Origin: Paenibacillus sp. FSL H8-0537
Lineage (GTDB): Bacteria; Bacillota; Bacilli; Paenibacillales; Paenibacillaceae
DNA: 64,000 bases
Assembly: GCF_038051995.1 (NCBI RefSeq)
Contig: NZ_CP150290.1
Coordinates: 1,227,501 to 1,291,500, forward strand
Direction of reading: 5' to 3'
This document shows, piece after piece, positions 44,050 to 53,042 of this stretch (positions are counted from its first letter, which is position 1; each line of letters opens with the position of its first letter). A program made the translations under genes and the position numbers. The notes under the pieces are model-generated. The model worked only from the letters and a program-made list of their open reading frames with translations. It had not been told where the DNA came from and ran no database searches.

Positions 44050-45597
44050 ATGTGGAACGTGCTTTTGGTTGATGATGAACCAGGGGTCATAGAAGGGCTG
44101 AAAATGATGATTGATTGGGAAAGCTATGGCTTTCAAGTCTGCGGAGAAGCATTAAACGGTCCGGATGCGTTGAGGCTTATTAAGGAGCTGCGTCCCGAGT
44201 TGGTCTTCACGGATATCCGGATGCCGGTGATCAACGGTTTGGAGTTGATTGAGAAGACGAATCGGATGCTTCCCCATCCTCCTAAATTTATTATTTTAAG
44301 CGGCTATGATGATTTTCAATATGCGCTCGCGGCAACACGTCAACGGGTAGCGGAGTATTTGCTTAAACCAATTGACGATGAGGAGATCGAGGCATTATTG
44401 GTCAAGCTTAACCAACATTTACAGGAGAAGGAAGCAGATGAGAAAAATCGCTTGAAACAGCATTATTTTGCCTTCAATCATATGGTTAACCGTCTCATTC
44501 AAGGTGAATATAATACGGATTTAGAGCAGCAAGTCCGTCTTTCGCTACAGCTTCAAGAAAAGTCCGGGGAGTTAAGGTGTATCTTGATTGACACGCTCCC
44601 GTTCTCTCTCGATTTGAGGTATCAGGTGGGAGGCGTTTTTTCACAGGACATCGCATGTTCCTTCCAAGACAGCATGGGAAGAACGGGGCTGCTCATTGAA
44701 TCTTCTTCGAATGCGGACGGAAAGCTTCAGGAAAAGGTCCTTCTGCTTCAAACGAATTTGGTGATTACGCTGGGGCAACCTGTCATTATAGCTATCAGTG
44801 ATAGAGGGGAAGGGATTCGGGCAATACGAGAGTTATATTTGCAAGCGCTGCAAGTTTGGAAGCAGAAGCGAACCCAAGGCAAAAGCGGAGTGTTTTATTT
44901 TCACGAGGTTGAGAAGAGAAACCAGCAGCATGTCGTGTCCAAGCTCAAATTCAGACAGCTGCCGGAGATTGTGGCCGAGGGAAGCTTCGCAGCCATCGAA
45001 AGCTGCGTAGAAGAGGCATTCGATTCGATTGCTGCTGGCGATCTGCCGGATATCGAAGTGGCTAGGGCCTATGCAGCCGATCTGGAATTGACGATATGCA
45101 GGCTTCTGGCCGAAAAAAATGGAAACCCGGATACGTTTATGATGGGGATGGAAAGAGAGCATGGCAGCCTGGGTAGCAAGGAGGATTATCCCGCTCTGAA
45201 GGGCTATGTTCGCTGCCTATGCTTGGAGACTGCTAACGTTCTGCATGCGTTAAACCAGCAAAATGAGAATAACACGATATTTCATATGATCCAGTATGTG
45301 GACCGTGAGTATCGAAACAAGCTGCAACTGCATGATTTGGCAAAGCATTTTCATATGAATTCAGCGTACTTAGGGCAATTGTTCAAGAAGCATACGGGGA
45401 AATCGTTCAACGTGTATTTGAATGAGAAGCGGATTGAGGAAGCTATGCGGCTGTTAAAGCGAACCCAGATGAAAATATCCGATGTGGCGCAGCAGGTCGG
45501 ATACCCGAAGGTAGATTATTTTATCAATAAATTTAAAATGCACACTGGGGTTTTGCCTTCGGTATTTAAAACGGATTTCGAAAACAGGAAGCGATAG
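44050..45597 (+). CDS. YesN/AraC-type response regulator 1
   Basis: A 515-residue regulator. Start ATG 44050 (MWNVLLVDDEPG) follows AGGGGTGAGG; the frame upstream to 43954 is open but lacks a good start. Receiver with Asp55 in FTDIRMPVINGLE and Lys in LLKPIDDEE; central region of unknown fold; C-terminal AraC HTH (about 415-510: LHDLAKHFHMNSAYLGQLFKK, IEEAMRLLKRT, VGYPKVDYFINKFK). The kinase gene begins 19 bases after its stop. It shares the cluster with a second AraC-type regulator (47445), which is unusual for one kinase. Confidence 0.92.
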   Translation: MWNVLLVDDEPGVIEGLKMMIDWESYGFQVCGEALNGPDALRLIKELRPELVFTDIRMPVINGLELIEKTNRMLPHPPKFIILSGYDDFQYALAATRQRVAEYLLKPIDDEEIEALLVKLNQHLQEKEADEKNRLKQHYFAFNHMVNRLIQGEYNTDLEQQVRLSLQLQEKSGELRCILIDTLPFSLDLRYQVGGVFSQDIACSFQDSMGRTGLLIESSSNADGKLQEKVLLLQTNLVITLGQPVIIAISDRGEGIRAIRELYLQALQVWKQKRTQGKSGVFYFHEVEKRNQQHVVSKLKFRQLPEIVAEGSFAAIESCVEEAFDSIAAGDLPDIEVARAYAADLELTICRLLAEKNGNPDTFMMGMEREHGSLGSKEDYPALKGYVRCLCLETANVLHALNQQNENNTIFHMIQYVDREYRNKLQLHDLAKHFHMNSAYLGQLFKKHTGKSFNVYLNEKRIEEAMRLLKRTQMKISDVAQQVGYPKVDYFINKFKMHTGVLPSVFKTDFENRKR

Positions 45598-45616
45598 CGG
45601 CAGGGATGGTGTACAA

Positions 45617-47455
45617 ATGAAGGGAAGAAGATTCAGATTCGGTACAATTGTGAACGATATTCCTTTAAATTACAAGTTTCTTCTTATTTTTTTTGTGGGC
45701 ATTCTTCTGCCGATTATCGTCATTAATCTGCTGTTTATGGACCGGATGGCTGACTTGATCAAGTCGCGCGAGGAGCAGAATGTTGAAATATCGTTGGAGC
45801 GGGCGAGAAAGGATATTGACGATTATATAAACGGCGGGGTGGCTGTCAGCCATGCCTTGTACACCGATAAGACGTTGTATGAAATGCTGGACCGTACCTA
45901 TGAAAATCAAGCCGATTTCTATGAAGCGTTCGATGAACAGCTTCGAAACCGGGTGAATAGCTATATACCGGTCAATAATCAAATTTCACGCATCAGTATT
46001 TTTACAAACAATCAATCGGTTGTGTCGGGAGGCAACTACCACAAGATCAATGATAATGTGCTGAAAAGCGAATGGTACAAACAGTGGGAGAAGGCGACCG
46101 ATCCGGTAATCGTTTCAGCATACCGCGCAGCTGGAGTGAATGATATGGTTTCAACTGTCCCCTATTTCAGCATCATCGAACGTATGAACTACTATGATTC
46201 CTACAATAAGTATGACAAGCTGCTTCGAATCGATATCGACCTTAGTAAAATTTACGATGTAATCATGCGGGAAGAAGATTATTTGAATTTGTTTTTGGTC
46301 AATGATCATAATCAAATTATTATGTCTGCCCAAAGCGGCTATCAGAGGGGGAATATCAAGGATGCTTACCCCGTATTTAAGCTGCCAGAGTCATACAAGC
46401 AAGAAGGTATCCATGAGATAGCAATCGGCAGGGCCAAATATGTGAAGGGATGGCGTTTGATCGGACTTCCACAAGGGACTCAGGTTTCGAATGCCATGCT
46501 GGATATGCGGCTGTTTGTAGCGATTTCGGCTGCAGTGGTCAGCTTGATCGCATCCCTATTCATCTATGTCATGCTCAGATCATACAATTACCGGGTGAAG
46601 CGGCTGTCCCGGCATATGCAGAAGGTGACGAACGAGAAGTTTGAACTCATTCATATGGATGAGGGCCACGATGAAATCGGTGGCTTGATTCAAAATTTCA
46701 ACTTGATGACAGCTAGAATCAACTCGCTGTTCAACAACGTGTATAAGCTGGAGATTCAGAAAAAAAGCTTGGAGATGGAGCGGGTACAGGCCGAGTTGAA
46801 TTTTTTGCAAAGCCAGATGAATCCTCATTTTCTTTTTAATACGTTAAACGCTATTCTTGTTGCATGCACAAAGCACAACTACGCAGACGTGACGGATATT
46901 ATTAAAAGCTTGTCCAAGCTGCTCCGACGATTACTGAGCTGGAAAGAGGACATCGTTTCGCTTCAGGAAGAAATGATGTTTATTGAGATGTACCTTAAAA
47001 TCGAAAAATTTCGTTTTAGAGACAAGTTTGAATTCAAATTCGATATCGATAAGGAAGCGCTGCGCTATAAAATTCCAAAGATGAGCATACAGCCGCTTGT
47101 TGAAAATGCCTGCAAGCATGGCATACAAGCCTTATACGGACTGGGAACGGTTAAAATCAGCGCTTCAGTTAATCATCATCGGCTCCGGGTCGTGATCACT
47201 GATAATGGAATAGGAATTGAGCCTGACAAGCTGAAGGAAATAATGATATCTATCCGCAATGAAAGCTCGCCCGATATGAGTATCGGCATTCGAAATGTGT
47301 ATCGCAGACTGGAGCTTTATTATAACGAACTGGTGATTTTCAATATTGTGAGTGAGCCGAATGAGGAGACGAAAGTATCTTTTGAAATTCCAATAAAGCT
47401 GCTCCAGCAGCTAGACAACTTTGACGAAGGAAAGAGCATAACACATGACCTATAA
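45617..47455 (+). CDS. YesM-type sensor histidine kinase
   Basis: A 612-residue membrane kinase: helix at about 20-42, an extracellular Cache-like sensing region (about 45-295; SLERARKDIDDYINGGVAVS, NQISRISIFTNNQSVVSG), second helix (about 300-322), HAMP, His_kinase with QSQMNPHFLFNTLNA (His404) and HATPase with LVENACKHG and DNGIGIE. The last 11 bases overlap the next regulator gene, so kinase and regulator 2 are translationally coupled. Likely senses a sugar or the sugar-loaded lipoprotein encoded downstream. Confidence 0.92.
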   Translation: MKGRRFRFGTIVNDIPLNYKFLLIFFVGILLPIIVINLLFMDRMADLIKSREEQNVEISLERARKDIDDYINGGVAVSHALYTDKTLYEMLDRTYENQADFYEAFDEQLRNRVNSYIPVNNQISRISIFTNNQSVVSGGNYHKINDNVLKSEWYKQWEKATDPVIVSAYRAAGVNDMVSTVPYFSIIERMNYYDSYNKYDKLLRIDIDLSKIYDVIMREEDYLNLFLVNDHNQIIMSAQSGYQRGNIKDAYPVFKLPESYKQEGIHEIAIGRAKYVKGWRLIGLPQGTQVSNAMLDMRLFVAISAAVVSLIASLFIYVMLRSYNYRVKRLSRHMQKVTNEKFELIHMDEGHDEIGGLIQNFNLMTARINSLFNNVYKLEIQKKSLEMERVQAELNFLQSQMNPHFLFNTLNAILVACTKHNYADVTDIIKSLSKLLRRLLSWKEDIVSLQEEMMFIEMYLKIEKFRFRDKFEFKFDIDKEALRYKIPKMSIQPLVENACKHGIQALYGLGTVKISASVNHHRLRVVITDNGIGIEPDKLKEIMISIRNESSPDMSIGIRNVYRRLELYYNELVIFNIVSEPNEETKVSFEIPIKLLQQLDNFDEGKSITHDL

Positions 47456-48986
47456 AGTACTGTTAATTGATGATGAGCCGGGCGCTCTGGAAGGCATGCA
47501 GCTGTGGATTGATTGGAATAAACTAGGTTTTGAGGTTTGTGGAACGTGCAGCAACGGGTTAGAAGGCTTACAGCAAATCCAAGAGCAGCTGCCTGATTTG
47601 GTTGTGACGGATGTCAATATGCCGATAATGGACGGGCTTGAAATGATCGCCGCCTGGCGGCAGCGCCATTCGAAAAAAGTTAGTTTTATGATTGTGAGCG
47701 GGTACAGTGATTTTGAATATGCACAGCGGGCGATGCGGTATGGAATCAATCATTATTTGCTGAAGCCTATCATTCAGGAAGAAGCTGAAATGGAAATTGA
47801 AGGTATTCACCGAGAGCTGATGCAGGAGGGTGAAAAGCAAAGCTTTGACCAGATTGCTACATACGAAGAAACGGTTGTTTGGATCAAAGAATTGTTGACG
47901 GAGCAGTCGATGTCGAAGGATTCCGTCCTGTCAATGCCGCTCATAACGCTATCTGTCAAAAGGGAAAAATGGAATTTCTATCTCGTTCAAGCGGATGCTT
48001 TCATGTTCGCTGAATTGAGAGAGACGGCCGTATCGCTGCTGGCCCCAGAGCCGTTTATGTTTCTGATTGACTTGGAGGAGAACAGCTTTGGCATCGTTTA
48101 CGGATATACGATCGAAACGGTTGATGAGGACAGAGCTTGCCTTGTCATCGACGAGCTGATGCGTCGGTATGCGGGTCGGCGTTTATTTGTGGCAGCCGGT
48201 ATGGAAGAGTCGTCCTTACTCAGCATAGGCAGATGCTTGCAAACAGCGAAGCAAGCGATCGCATATCTCTTTTACAAATCGGACTACAATGAAGTTGTTT
48301 ATTATAGCGATATCCGGGATAAGCCCTTTCATTATCACTATGACATTCATCTCATGGACGGTATGCTGGGGGCGATTGAGCTGCTTCACAAATCAAGCTT
48401 TCAGGAAGCTGTGCATTCAGCTGCAAGCAGCTTCCGAGAGACGCTTATTGCTCCCGATATTGTAAAAAAAATCGTCATTCACCTCTTGTATAGAATAATC
48501 GAGTATGTACGGGAGACTATCGATACTCCAGCCGAAGCCATGCTCGGAAAATACAGCATTCCGGAAATATCGGGCTCTGTGCTCCATCTCAATGATCTTT
48601 TAAGTCGGCTCTTAGTATGCGGCGAAGAGAGCATAGAGCTCCTATTAAAGGAGCAGACGCGAAAATCGCAGGGTATCGTGCAGAAAATCAACGGCTATAT
48701 ACAAGAGCATTTCCGCGAAAATCTTACAATCAAGAAGCTAGGGGAAGTTTTTTATTTGAATCCGGTTTATTTGGGTCAGCTGCTGATGAAGAAGAATGGA
48801 CTTGGCTTCAATGAATCGGTCCATGACCTTCGGATTGCTGAGGCGGTAAGTCTCCTTGAGCATAATAAGCTGAAAAACTGCGAAATCGCGGAACGTGTCG
48901 GTTACAGCAATTACAGTCATTTTCTGAAGGAGTTTGAAAAAAGGCTGGGGATGTCTCCGAATAAGTATAAAAGCAATAAGTTATAA
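47445..48986 (+). CDS. YesN/AraC-type response regulator 2
   Basis: A 513-residue regulator: receiver with Asp56 in VTDVNMPIMDGLE and Lys in LLKPIIQEE; middle region; C-terminal AraC HTH (about 410-510: LTIKKLGEVFYLNPVYLGQLL, VGYSNYSHFLKEFEKRLGMSP). Only about as similar to regulator 1 as such families usually are, so the pair is not a fresh duplication. Starts inside the end of the kinase gene. Confidence 0.92.
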   Translation: MTYKVLLIDDEPGALEGMQLWIDWNKLGFEVCGTCSNGLEGLQQIQEQLPDLVVTDVNMPIMDGLEMIAAWRQRHSKKVSFMIVSGYSDFEYAQRAMRYGINHYLLKPIIQEEAEMEIEGIHRELMQEGEKQSFDQIATYEETVVWIKELLTEQSMSKDSVLSMPLITLSVKREKWNFYLVQADAFMFAELRETAVSLLAPEPFMFLIDLEENSFGIVYGYTIETVDEDRACLVIDELMRRYAGRRLFVAAGMEESSLLSIGRCLQTAKQAIAYLFYKSDYNEVVYYSDIRDKPFHYHYDIHLMDGMLGAIELLHKSSFQEAVHSAASSFRETLIAPDIVKKIVIHLLYRIIEYVRETIDTPAEAMLGKYSIPEISGSVLHLNDLLSRLLVCGEESIELLLKEQTRKSQGIVQKINGYIQEHFRENLTIKKLGEVFYLNPVYLGQLLMKKNGLGFNESVHDLRIAEAVSLLEHNKLKNCEIAERVGYSNYSHFLKEFEKRLGMSPNKYKSNKL

Positions 48987-49028
48987 AGTTTTTAGGGTTA
49001 AAACTATAATTAAGCAATAGTTGAATAA

Positions 49029-49046
49029 TGAAAGCGCTTTTATAAT
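49029..49046 (+). promoter_or_regulatory. cre-like site overlapping the lipoprotein promoter
   Basis: TGAAAGCGCTTTTA (49029-49042) fits TGWAARCGYTWWCW at 13 of 14 positions and runs into TATAAT (49041-49046), a perfect -10 box. No good -35 lies at the normal distance. This suggests a separate, glucose-sensitive promoter for the transporter half of the cluster. Confidence 0.6.
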
Positions 49047-49109
49047 GTAGAGAGGTTACATGCAGGAATTGGTATTTCATGTAGCTAAAATTAGATGGAG
49101 GTGCTTTAC

Positions 49110-50801
49110 ATGGGGGGCAAGTCCAAACCGCTGTTTAGGCTCAGTATGGTTATGCTGTTGTCGCTTAGCGTGGTTCTGTCGGGATGCAGCGGAAATAATA
49201 ATACAAACACCGGCAAAAACAACAACTCTTCAACATCAGCAGCAGGCGGAGATGGAACGGCAAAAGTGGAGCCGTTTGAAATTAGTTTCTATATCGGGGA
49301 AGCCGGCCAGCAGCCGACACCTGATAACAAGGTGTATAAGAAGATCAAAGATGAATTGGGAGCAACACTTAATTTTGAATTTCTCGCTGGTGATAGTGAG
49401 CAAAAACTCGGCGTAATGATTGCAGGCTCAGATTTTCCAGATGTAATGACCTCCAATACGAAGCTGGTTACTGCAGGGGCCCTTATTCCGCTTGAGGATC
49501 TCATCGAACAGCATGCTCCTAATCTTAAGGCGCATTATGCAGATTTCTGGAACATGATGAAGGATCCTACAGACGGACATATTTATACTTTGCCGAACTA
49601 TGGCGTGTTTAACGGGAAAGTAAACAGTACATGGTACTCAGGACCTGCATTCTGGATACAAAAGGAAGTATTGAAGGAATTCAATTATCCGAAAGTCAAA
49701 ACGCTTGATGAGTATTTTGATTTGATTGCCAAATATAAAGAGAAATACCCGACGATTGACGGCAGTCCGACCATCGGGTTCGAGATTTTGAACAGCGATT
49801 GGAGAAACTGGGGCTTGTTCAACGCTCCGCAGCATTTAATCGGGCACCCGAACGATGGCGGAGTTGTTGTAAAGGATGGAGTAGCGGAAATATTCTCGAA
49901 TAAAGATTTTTCCAAAAAGTATTACCAAAAGCTTAATGAAATAAATAGCCTTGGACTTCTTGATAAAGAGACTTTCACACAAAACTATGATCAGTACATG
50001 GCTAAATTGTCAAGCGGCACGGTTCTGGGGATGTTTGATCAGCACTGGAATTTCCAAGCGGCAGAGGACTCCTTGACTACCCAAGGAAAAGACAATAGAA
50101 CTTATGTAGGCTTGCCTTTGGTTTACGATGCGAGCATTAAAGATTATTATCGTGACCTTGGTCCGCTTAATTTAAACAATGGCTTCGGTATTACCGTTAA
50201 TGCCAAGAACCCAGAAAGAATTATTAAATTCCTGGATGCTCTTATGACGGAGGATTGGCAAAAAACGTTCTCATGGGGCTTTGTCGAAGAAGACTACATC
50301 GTCAATGAGAATGGTCGATTCATGAAGACGCAAGAGCAGCGTGATAAATTCTCAGATGCAACTTGGAAATTAGCAAATAAAGCGGATACCTTATTTAAGT
50401 TTTTGCCTAAGACTGAAGGCAGCTTCAGCGACGGCAACTCTACGGATGGGGCAGCTCAACCTGAGGAATATCAAGCAGGTCTGAAGGACTTCGACAAAGA
50501 GGTACTAGCAGCTTACGGCTTTAACAGCTATGTGGACTTCTTCAGCGAACCGCCAGCAAACCAGATTTATTATCCGGCTTGGAGCATCGATTTAGTGGAT
50601 GGCTCAGATGCCAAAATCGCAAATACGAAGTTGAATGAACTATCTTCCAAATTCCTTCCAAAAGCTATTTTGGCAAAACCGGCCGATTTTGAGCAGGTCT
50701 GGAACGATTATACCGCTGAGATTGGTAACACCAATGTTAAGGCTTATGAAGATCGAATCAATACAATCATTCAGCAAAGAATTAAGGATTGGAGCAAATA
50801 A
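49110..50801 (+). CDS. Extracellular sugar-binding lipoprotein (LplA-like)
   Basis: A 563-residue solute-binding protein. Start ATG 49110 has GGAGGTG before it; the ATG at 49095 overlaps that site. Signal peptide with lipobox VVLSGC (Cys26), then an Asn/Thr/Ser-rich tether and a large binding domain (EISFYIGEAGQQPTPDNKVY, DFPDVMTSNTKLV, GHIYTLPNYG, NSDWRNWGLFNAP). The length and pattern fit the long LplA/YtcQ-type proteins that work with LplB/LplC permeases. It would supply the permeases at 50892 and 51860. A hairpin just after the stop probably keeps lipoprotein expression above permease expression. Confidence 0.92.
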   Translation: MGGKSKPLFRLSMVMLLSLSVVLSGCSGNNNTNTGKNNNSSTSAAGGDGTAKVEPFEISFYIGEAGQQPTPDNKVYKKIKDELGATLNFEFLAGDSEQKLGVMIAGSDFPDVMTSNTKLVTAGALIPLEDLIEQHAPNLKAHYADFWNMMKDPTDGHIYTLPNYGVFNGKVNSTWYSGPAFWIQKEVLKEFNYPKVKTLDEYFDLIAKYKEKYPTIDGSPTIGFEILNSDWRNWGLFNAPQHLIGHPNDGGVVVKDGVAEIFSNKDFSKKYYQKLNEINSLGLLDKETFTQNYDQYMAKLSSGTVLGMFDQHWNFQAAEDSLTTQGKDNRTYVGLPLVYDASIKDYYRDLGPLNLNNGFGITVNAKNPERIIKFLDALMTEDWQKTFSWGFVEEDYIVNENGRFMKTQEQRDKFSDATWKLANKADTLFKFLPKTEGSFSDGNSTDGAAQPEEYQAGLKDFDKEVLAAYGFNSYVDFFSEPPANQIYYPAWSIDLVDGSDAKIANTKLNELSSKFLPKAILAKPADFEQVWNDYTAEIGNTNVKAYEDRINTIIQQRIKDWSK

Positions 50802-50823
50802 GACATTCGTTTGAGAATCAGCA

Positions 50824-50857
50824 AGAGGTAAGGCATTAATCATGCCTTCCTCTCTTT
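50824..50857 (+). other. Hairpin between lipoprotein and permease genes
   Basis: GAGG and AGGCAT pair with ATGCCT and CCTC around TAATC, followed by TCTTTCT. A leaky terminator or mRNA-stabilising stem, as is common after binding-protein genes. Confidence 0.65.
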
Positions 50858-50891
50858 CTGAAATTAAGGCTTGTGGGGAGAGCGGGAATGA

Positions 50892-51857
50892 ATGGATGAG
50901 ACTTTATTGGAGAAGAAAGCCGTCCGGAATGCTAAAAAAGGAATAAAACAACGAATGAACTGGAACGTCATTAAAGGTCAGAAACAACTCATTTTTATGT
51001 CTGTTCCACTCATGCTTTATATCATTTTGTTTTCTTATGTTCCCATATGGGGTTGGACGATGGCTTTTCAAGACTATAAGCCAGCGCGTGATTTTAGCCA
51101 GCAGAAGTGGGTTGGCTTTAAGCATTTCGAATTTTTATTTAGCGATGATCGTTTTTGGCGCGTATTACGCAATACGCTCGGGATGAGTCTGATTAATCTG
51201 GTGCTTGGCTTTGCCACCGCGATTATATTGGCATTGCTATTAAACGAAATAAAAAAAGTATTGTGGAAAAGAATGGTCCAGACGATTTCTTATTTGCCTC
51301 ACTTTTTGTCTTGGGTTATTGTGACCGGGATTGTAGCCACCTCGCTGGCATCCGACGGGATCATTAATGATGTGCTGATGAGGCTGCATTTGATTAATGA
51401 GCCGATCCTATGGCTAAGCAAGGGAGAGTATTTCTGGGGAGTCGTTGGTGCATCACATATATGGAAAGAGGTCGGCTGGAGCACGATTATTTATTTGGCC
51501 GCTCTGGCTTCAATTGATCCTGCGCTGTATGAAGCAGCTGAAATTGATGGCGCAAATCGCTACAGGAAGATGCTCAATGTGACCCTGCCGGGTATGAAAT
51601 CGACCATTGTCATTTTGTTGATTATGTCGATCGGACATATCATGGACGCCGGATTTGAAGTGCAGTATTTGCTTGGAAATGGCCTAGTTGTCGACTGGTC
51701 AGAAACGATAGATATTTTTGTACTGAAATACGGGATCGCTCAAGGCAATTACTCGCTCGCTACAGCTGGCGGCATTTTCAAAACAGTTGTTAGCATAACG
51801 ATGCTGCTGCTCGCGAACTGGACAGCTAAACGACTCGGGGAAGAGAGGCTGTTATAG
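50892..51857 (+). CDS. ABC transporter permease (LplB-like)
   Basis: A 321-residue membrane permease with a basic N-terminal tail (about 1-35), then six predicted helices (PLMLYIILFSYVPIWGWTMAF first) and the EAA motif YEAAEIDGANRYRKMLNVTL. Extracellular loop text SYVPIWGWTMAFQDYKP is a hallmark of LplB/YteP permeases. ATG 50892 lies about 10 bases after GGGGAG. The next permease gene begins 2 bases after the stop. Confidence 0.93.
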   Translation: MDETLLEKKAVRNAKKGIKQRMNWNVIKGQKQLIFMSVPLMLYIILFSYVPIWGWTMAFQDYKPARDFSQQKWVGFKHFEFLFSDDRFWRVLRNTLGMSLINLVLGFATAIILALLLNEIKKVLWKRMVQTISYLPHFLSWVIVTGIVATSLASDGIINDVLMRLHLINEPILWLSKGEYFWGVVGASHIWKEVGWSTIIYLAALASIDPALYEAAEIDGANRYRKMLNVTLPGMKSTIVILLIMSIGHIMDAGFEVQYLLGNGLVVDWSETIDIFVLKYGIAQGNYSLATAGGIFKTVVSITMLLLANWTAKRLGEERLL

Positions 51858-51859
51858 AT

Positions 51860-52816
51860 ATGGAAAATCAACCAATCAGTCGAAAAAAAGCTTCAGGCCG
51901 ATCGCTGAGCAGAGGCTTGGGTACTTCCGGAATGGAACCGATTCTTTTTAACACATTTAATACCATTTTTATGCTGATTCTGGTGGTCGTTACGTTATAT
52001 CCTTTTCTGAATACGATCGCCGTTTCTTTAAATGTAGGGAATGATACGATTCGCGGCGGTATCTATTTGTGGCCGAGGGAATGGACTTTGCAAAACTACA
52101 AGGCGGTTTTTGTTTCGGGGACGATATACAACGCCTTTTGGGTTTCGGTGGCGAGGACGGTTCTTTCTACCGTACTGAACATTTTTCTAACGACGATGCT
52201 CGCTTATACGTTAAGCCGGCGGGAATTTGTTTTCCGCAAACCGATTACCCTTGTCTTTATTTTGACCATGTATTTCAGCGCTGGCTTGATCCCAGGATAT
52301 TTTCTAATCAAGGACTTGCATTTGCTGAACAGCTTCTGGGTTTACATTATTCCTTCGATGCTTAGCGCGTTCAACATGATTGTAATAAGAACTTACATTG
52401 GAACGCTTCCTGAAAGTCTTGTAGAGTCCGCACGAATTGACGGGGCGGGAGATTTCAAAATCTTCATGCAAATTATTTTCCCGCTGTGTAAACCAGTCTT
52501 GGCTACCATAGCTCTGTTTGTAGCTGTAGGGGCATGGAATTCCTGGTTCGATGCGTTTCTATACACGTCCTCAAGACAAGAGCTAAGCACATTGCAATAC
52601 GAGCTGATGAAGCTTTTATCCTCGACGATGAATTCCAATAGTAACCCTTCCGTGGCGAATGGAGCAGGGGCGACGAAGGATTCGATTTCAATGGTAACGC
52701 CATTATCGATTCGTGCTGCGGTTACAGTGGTCGCAGCGGTGCCGATTCTCCTTGTATATCCGTTCCTCCAGAAGTACTTTGTGGTGGGATTGAACGTAGG
52801 CAGTGTAAAGGAATAG
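51860..52816 (+). CDS. ABC transporter permease (LplC-like)
   Basis: A 318-residue permease with six helices and EAA-type motif VESARIDGAGDFKIFMQIIF. The N-terminus LVVVTLYPFLNTIAVSLN and the C-terminus VYPFLQKYFVVGLNVGSVKE are typical of LplC/YtcP permeases. Forms the channel with the gene just before it. No ATPase gene is present, so a shared ATPase is needed. Ends the cluster; terminator at 52863. Confidence 0.93.
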   Translation: MENQPISRKKASGRSLSRGLGTSGMEPILFNTFNTIFMLILVVVTLYPFLNTIAVSLNVGNDTIRGGIYLWPREWTLQNYKAVFVSGTIYNAFWVSVARTVLSTVLNIFLTTMLAYTLSRREFVFRKPITLVFILTMYFSAGLIPGYFLIKDLHLLNSFWVYIIPSMLSAFNMIVIRTYIGTLPESLVESARIDGAGDFKIFMQIIFPLCKPVLATIALFVAVGAWNSWFDAFLYTSSRQELSTLQYELMKLLSSTMNSNSNPSVANGAGATKDSISMVTPLSIRAAVTVVAAVPILLVYPFLQKYFVVGLNVGSVKE

Positions 52817-52862
52817 TGCAATGAGCCGATAAGCGCCAATAATAAAATATTACTCCTTAAAC

Positions 52863-52898
52863 AAAAACCGCGAAAGCCCAGTGCTCCGCGGTTTTTTG
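52863..52898 (+). terminator. Terminator with CCGCG stem
   Basis: AAAAACCGCG and AGC pair with GCT and CGCGGTTTTT, followed by T. Confidence 0.88.
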
Positions 52899-52918
52899 CA
52901 TTTTATCCCTACATTCTT

Positions 52919-52949
52919 TTATTATTCTTTTATTGGATCTTAGTATAAT
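52919..52949 (+). promoter_or_regulatory. Conserved promoter-like element before SLH gene
   Basis: TTATTATTCTTTTATTGGAT then TATAAT at 52944-52949. The same words occur at 43665-43695, and a diverged form (ATTATTCTTTTATTTGG) lies before the SLH gene at 4279. TTATTC sits 16 bases before TATAAT, a poor -35 for sigma-A, so another sigma factor or an activator may be involved. Confidence 0.5.
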
Positions 52950-53042
52950 CATATTGATACGCTAAGGCGTCGCTATTAAGAGGCTGATTCCTTGGCATTC
53001 TTTAATAAGTAGGAGAAAGAAAGCAATCGGGAGGCTAGAATA

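Larger units (their letters stand above)
52831..52951 (+). repeat. Intergenic cassette A, copy 2
   Basis: Close copy of 43575-43697, covering the last bases before the terminator, the terminator and a promoter-like stretch. Here it lies directly in front of an SLH gene. Confidence 0.85.
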
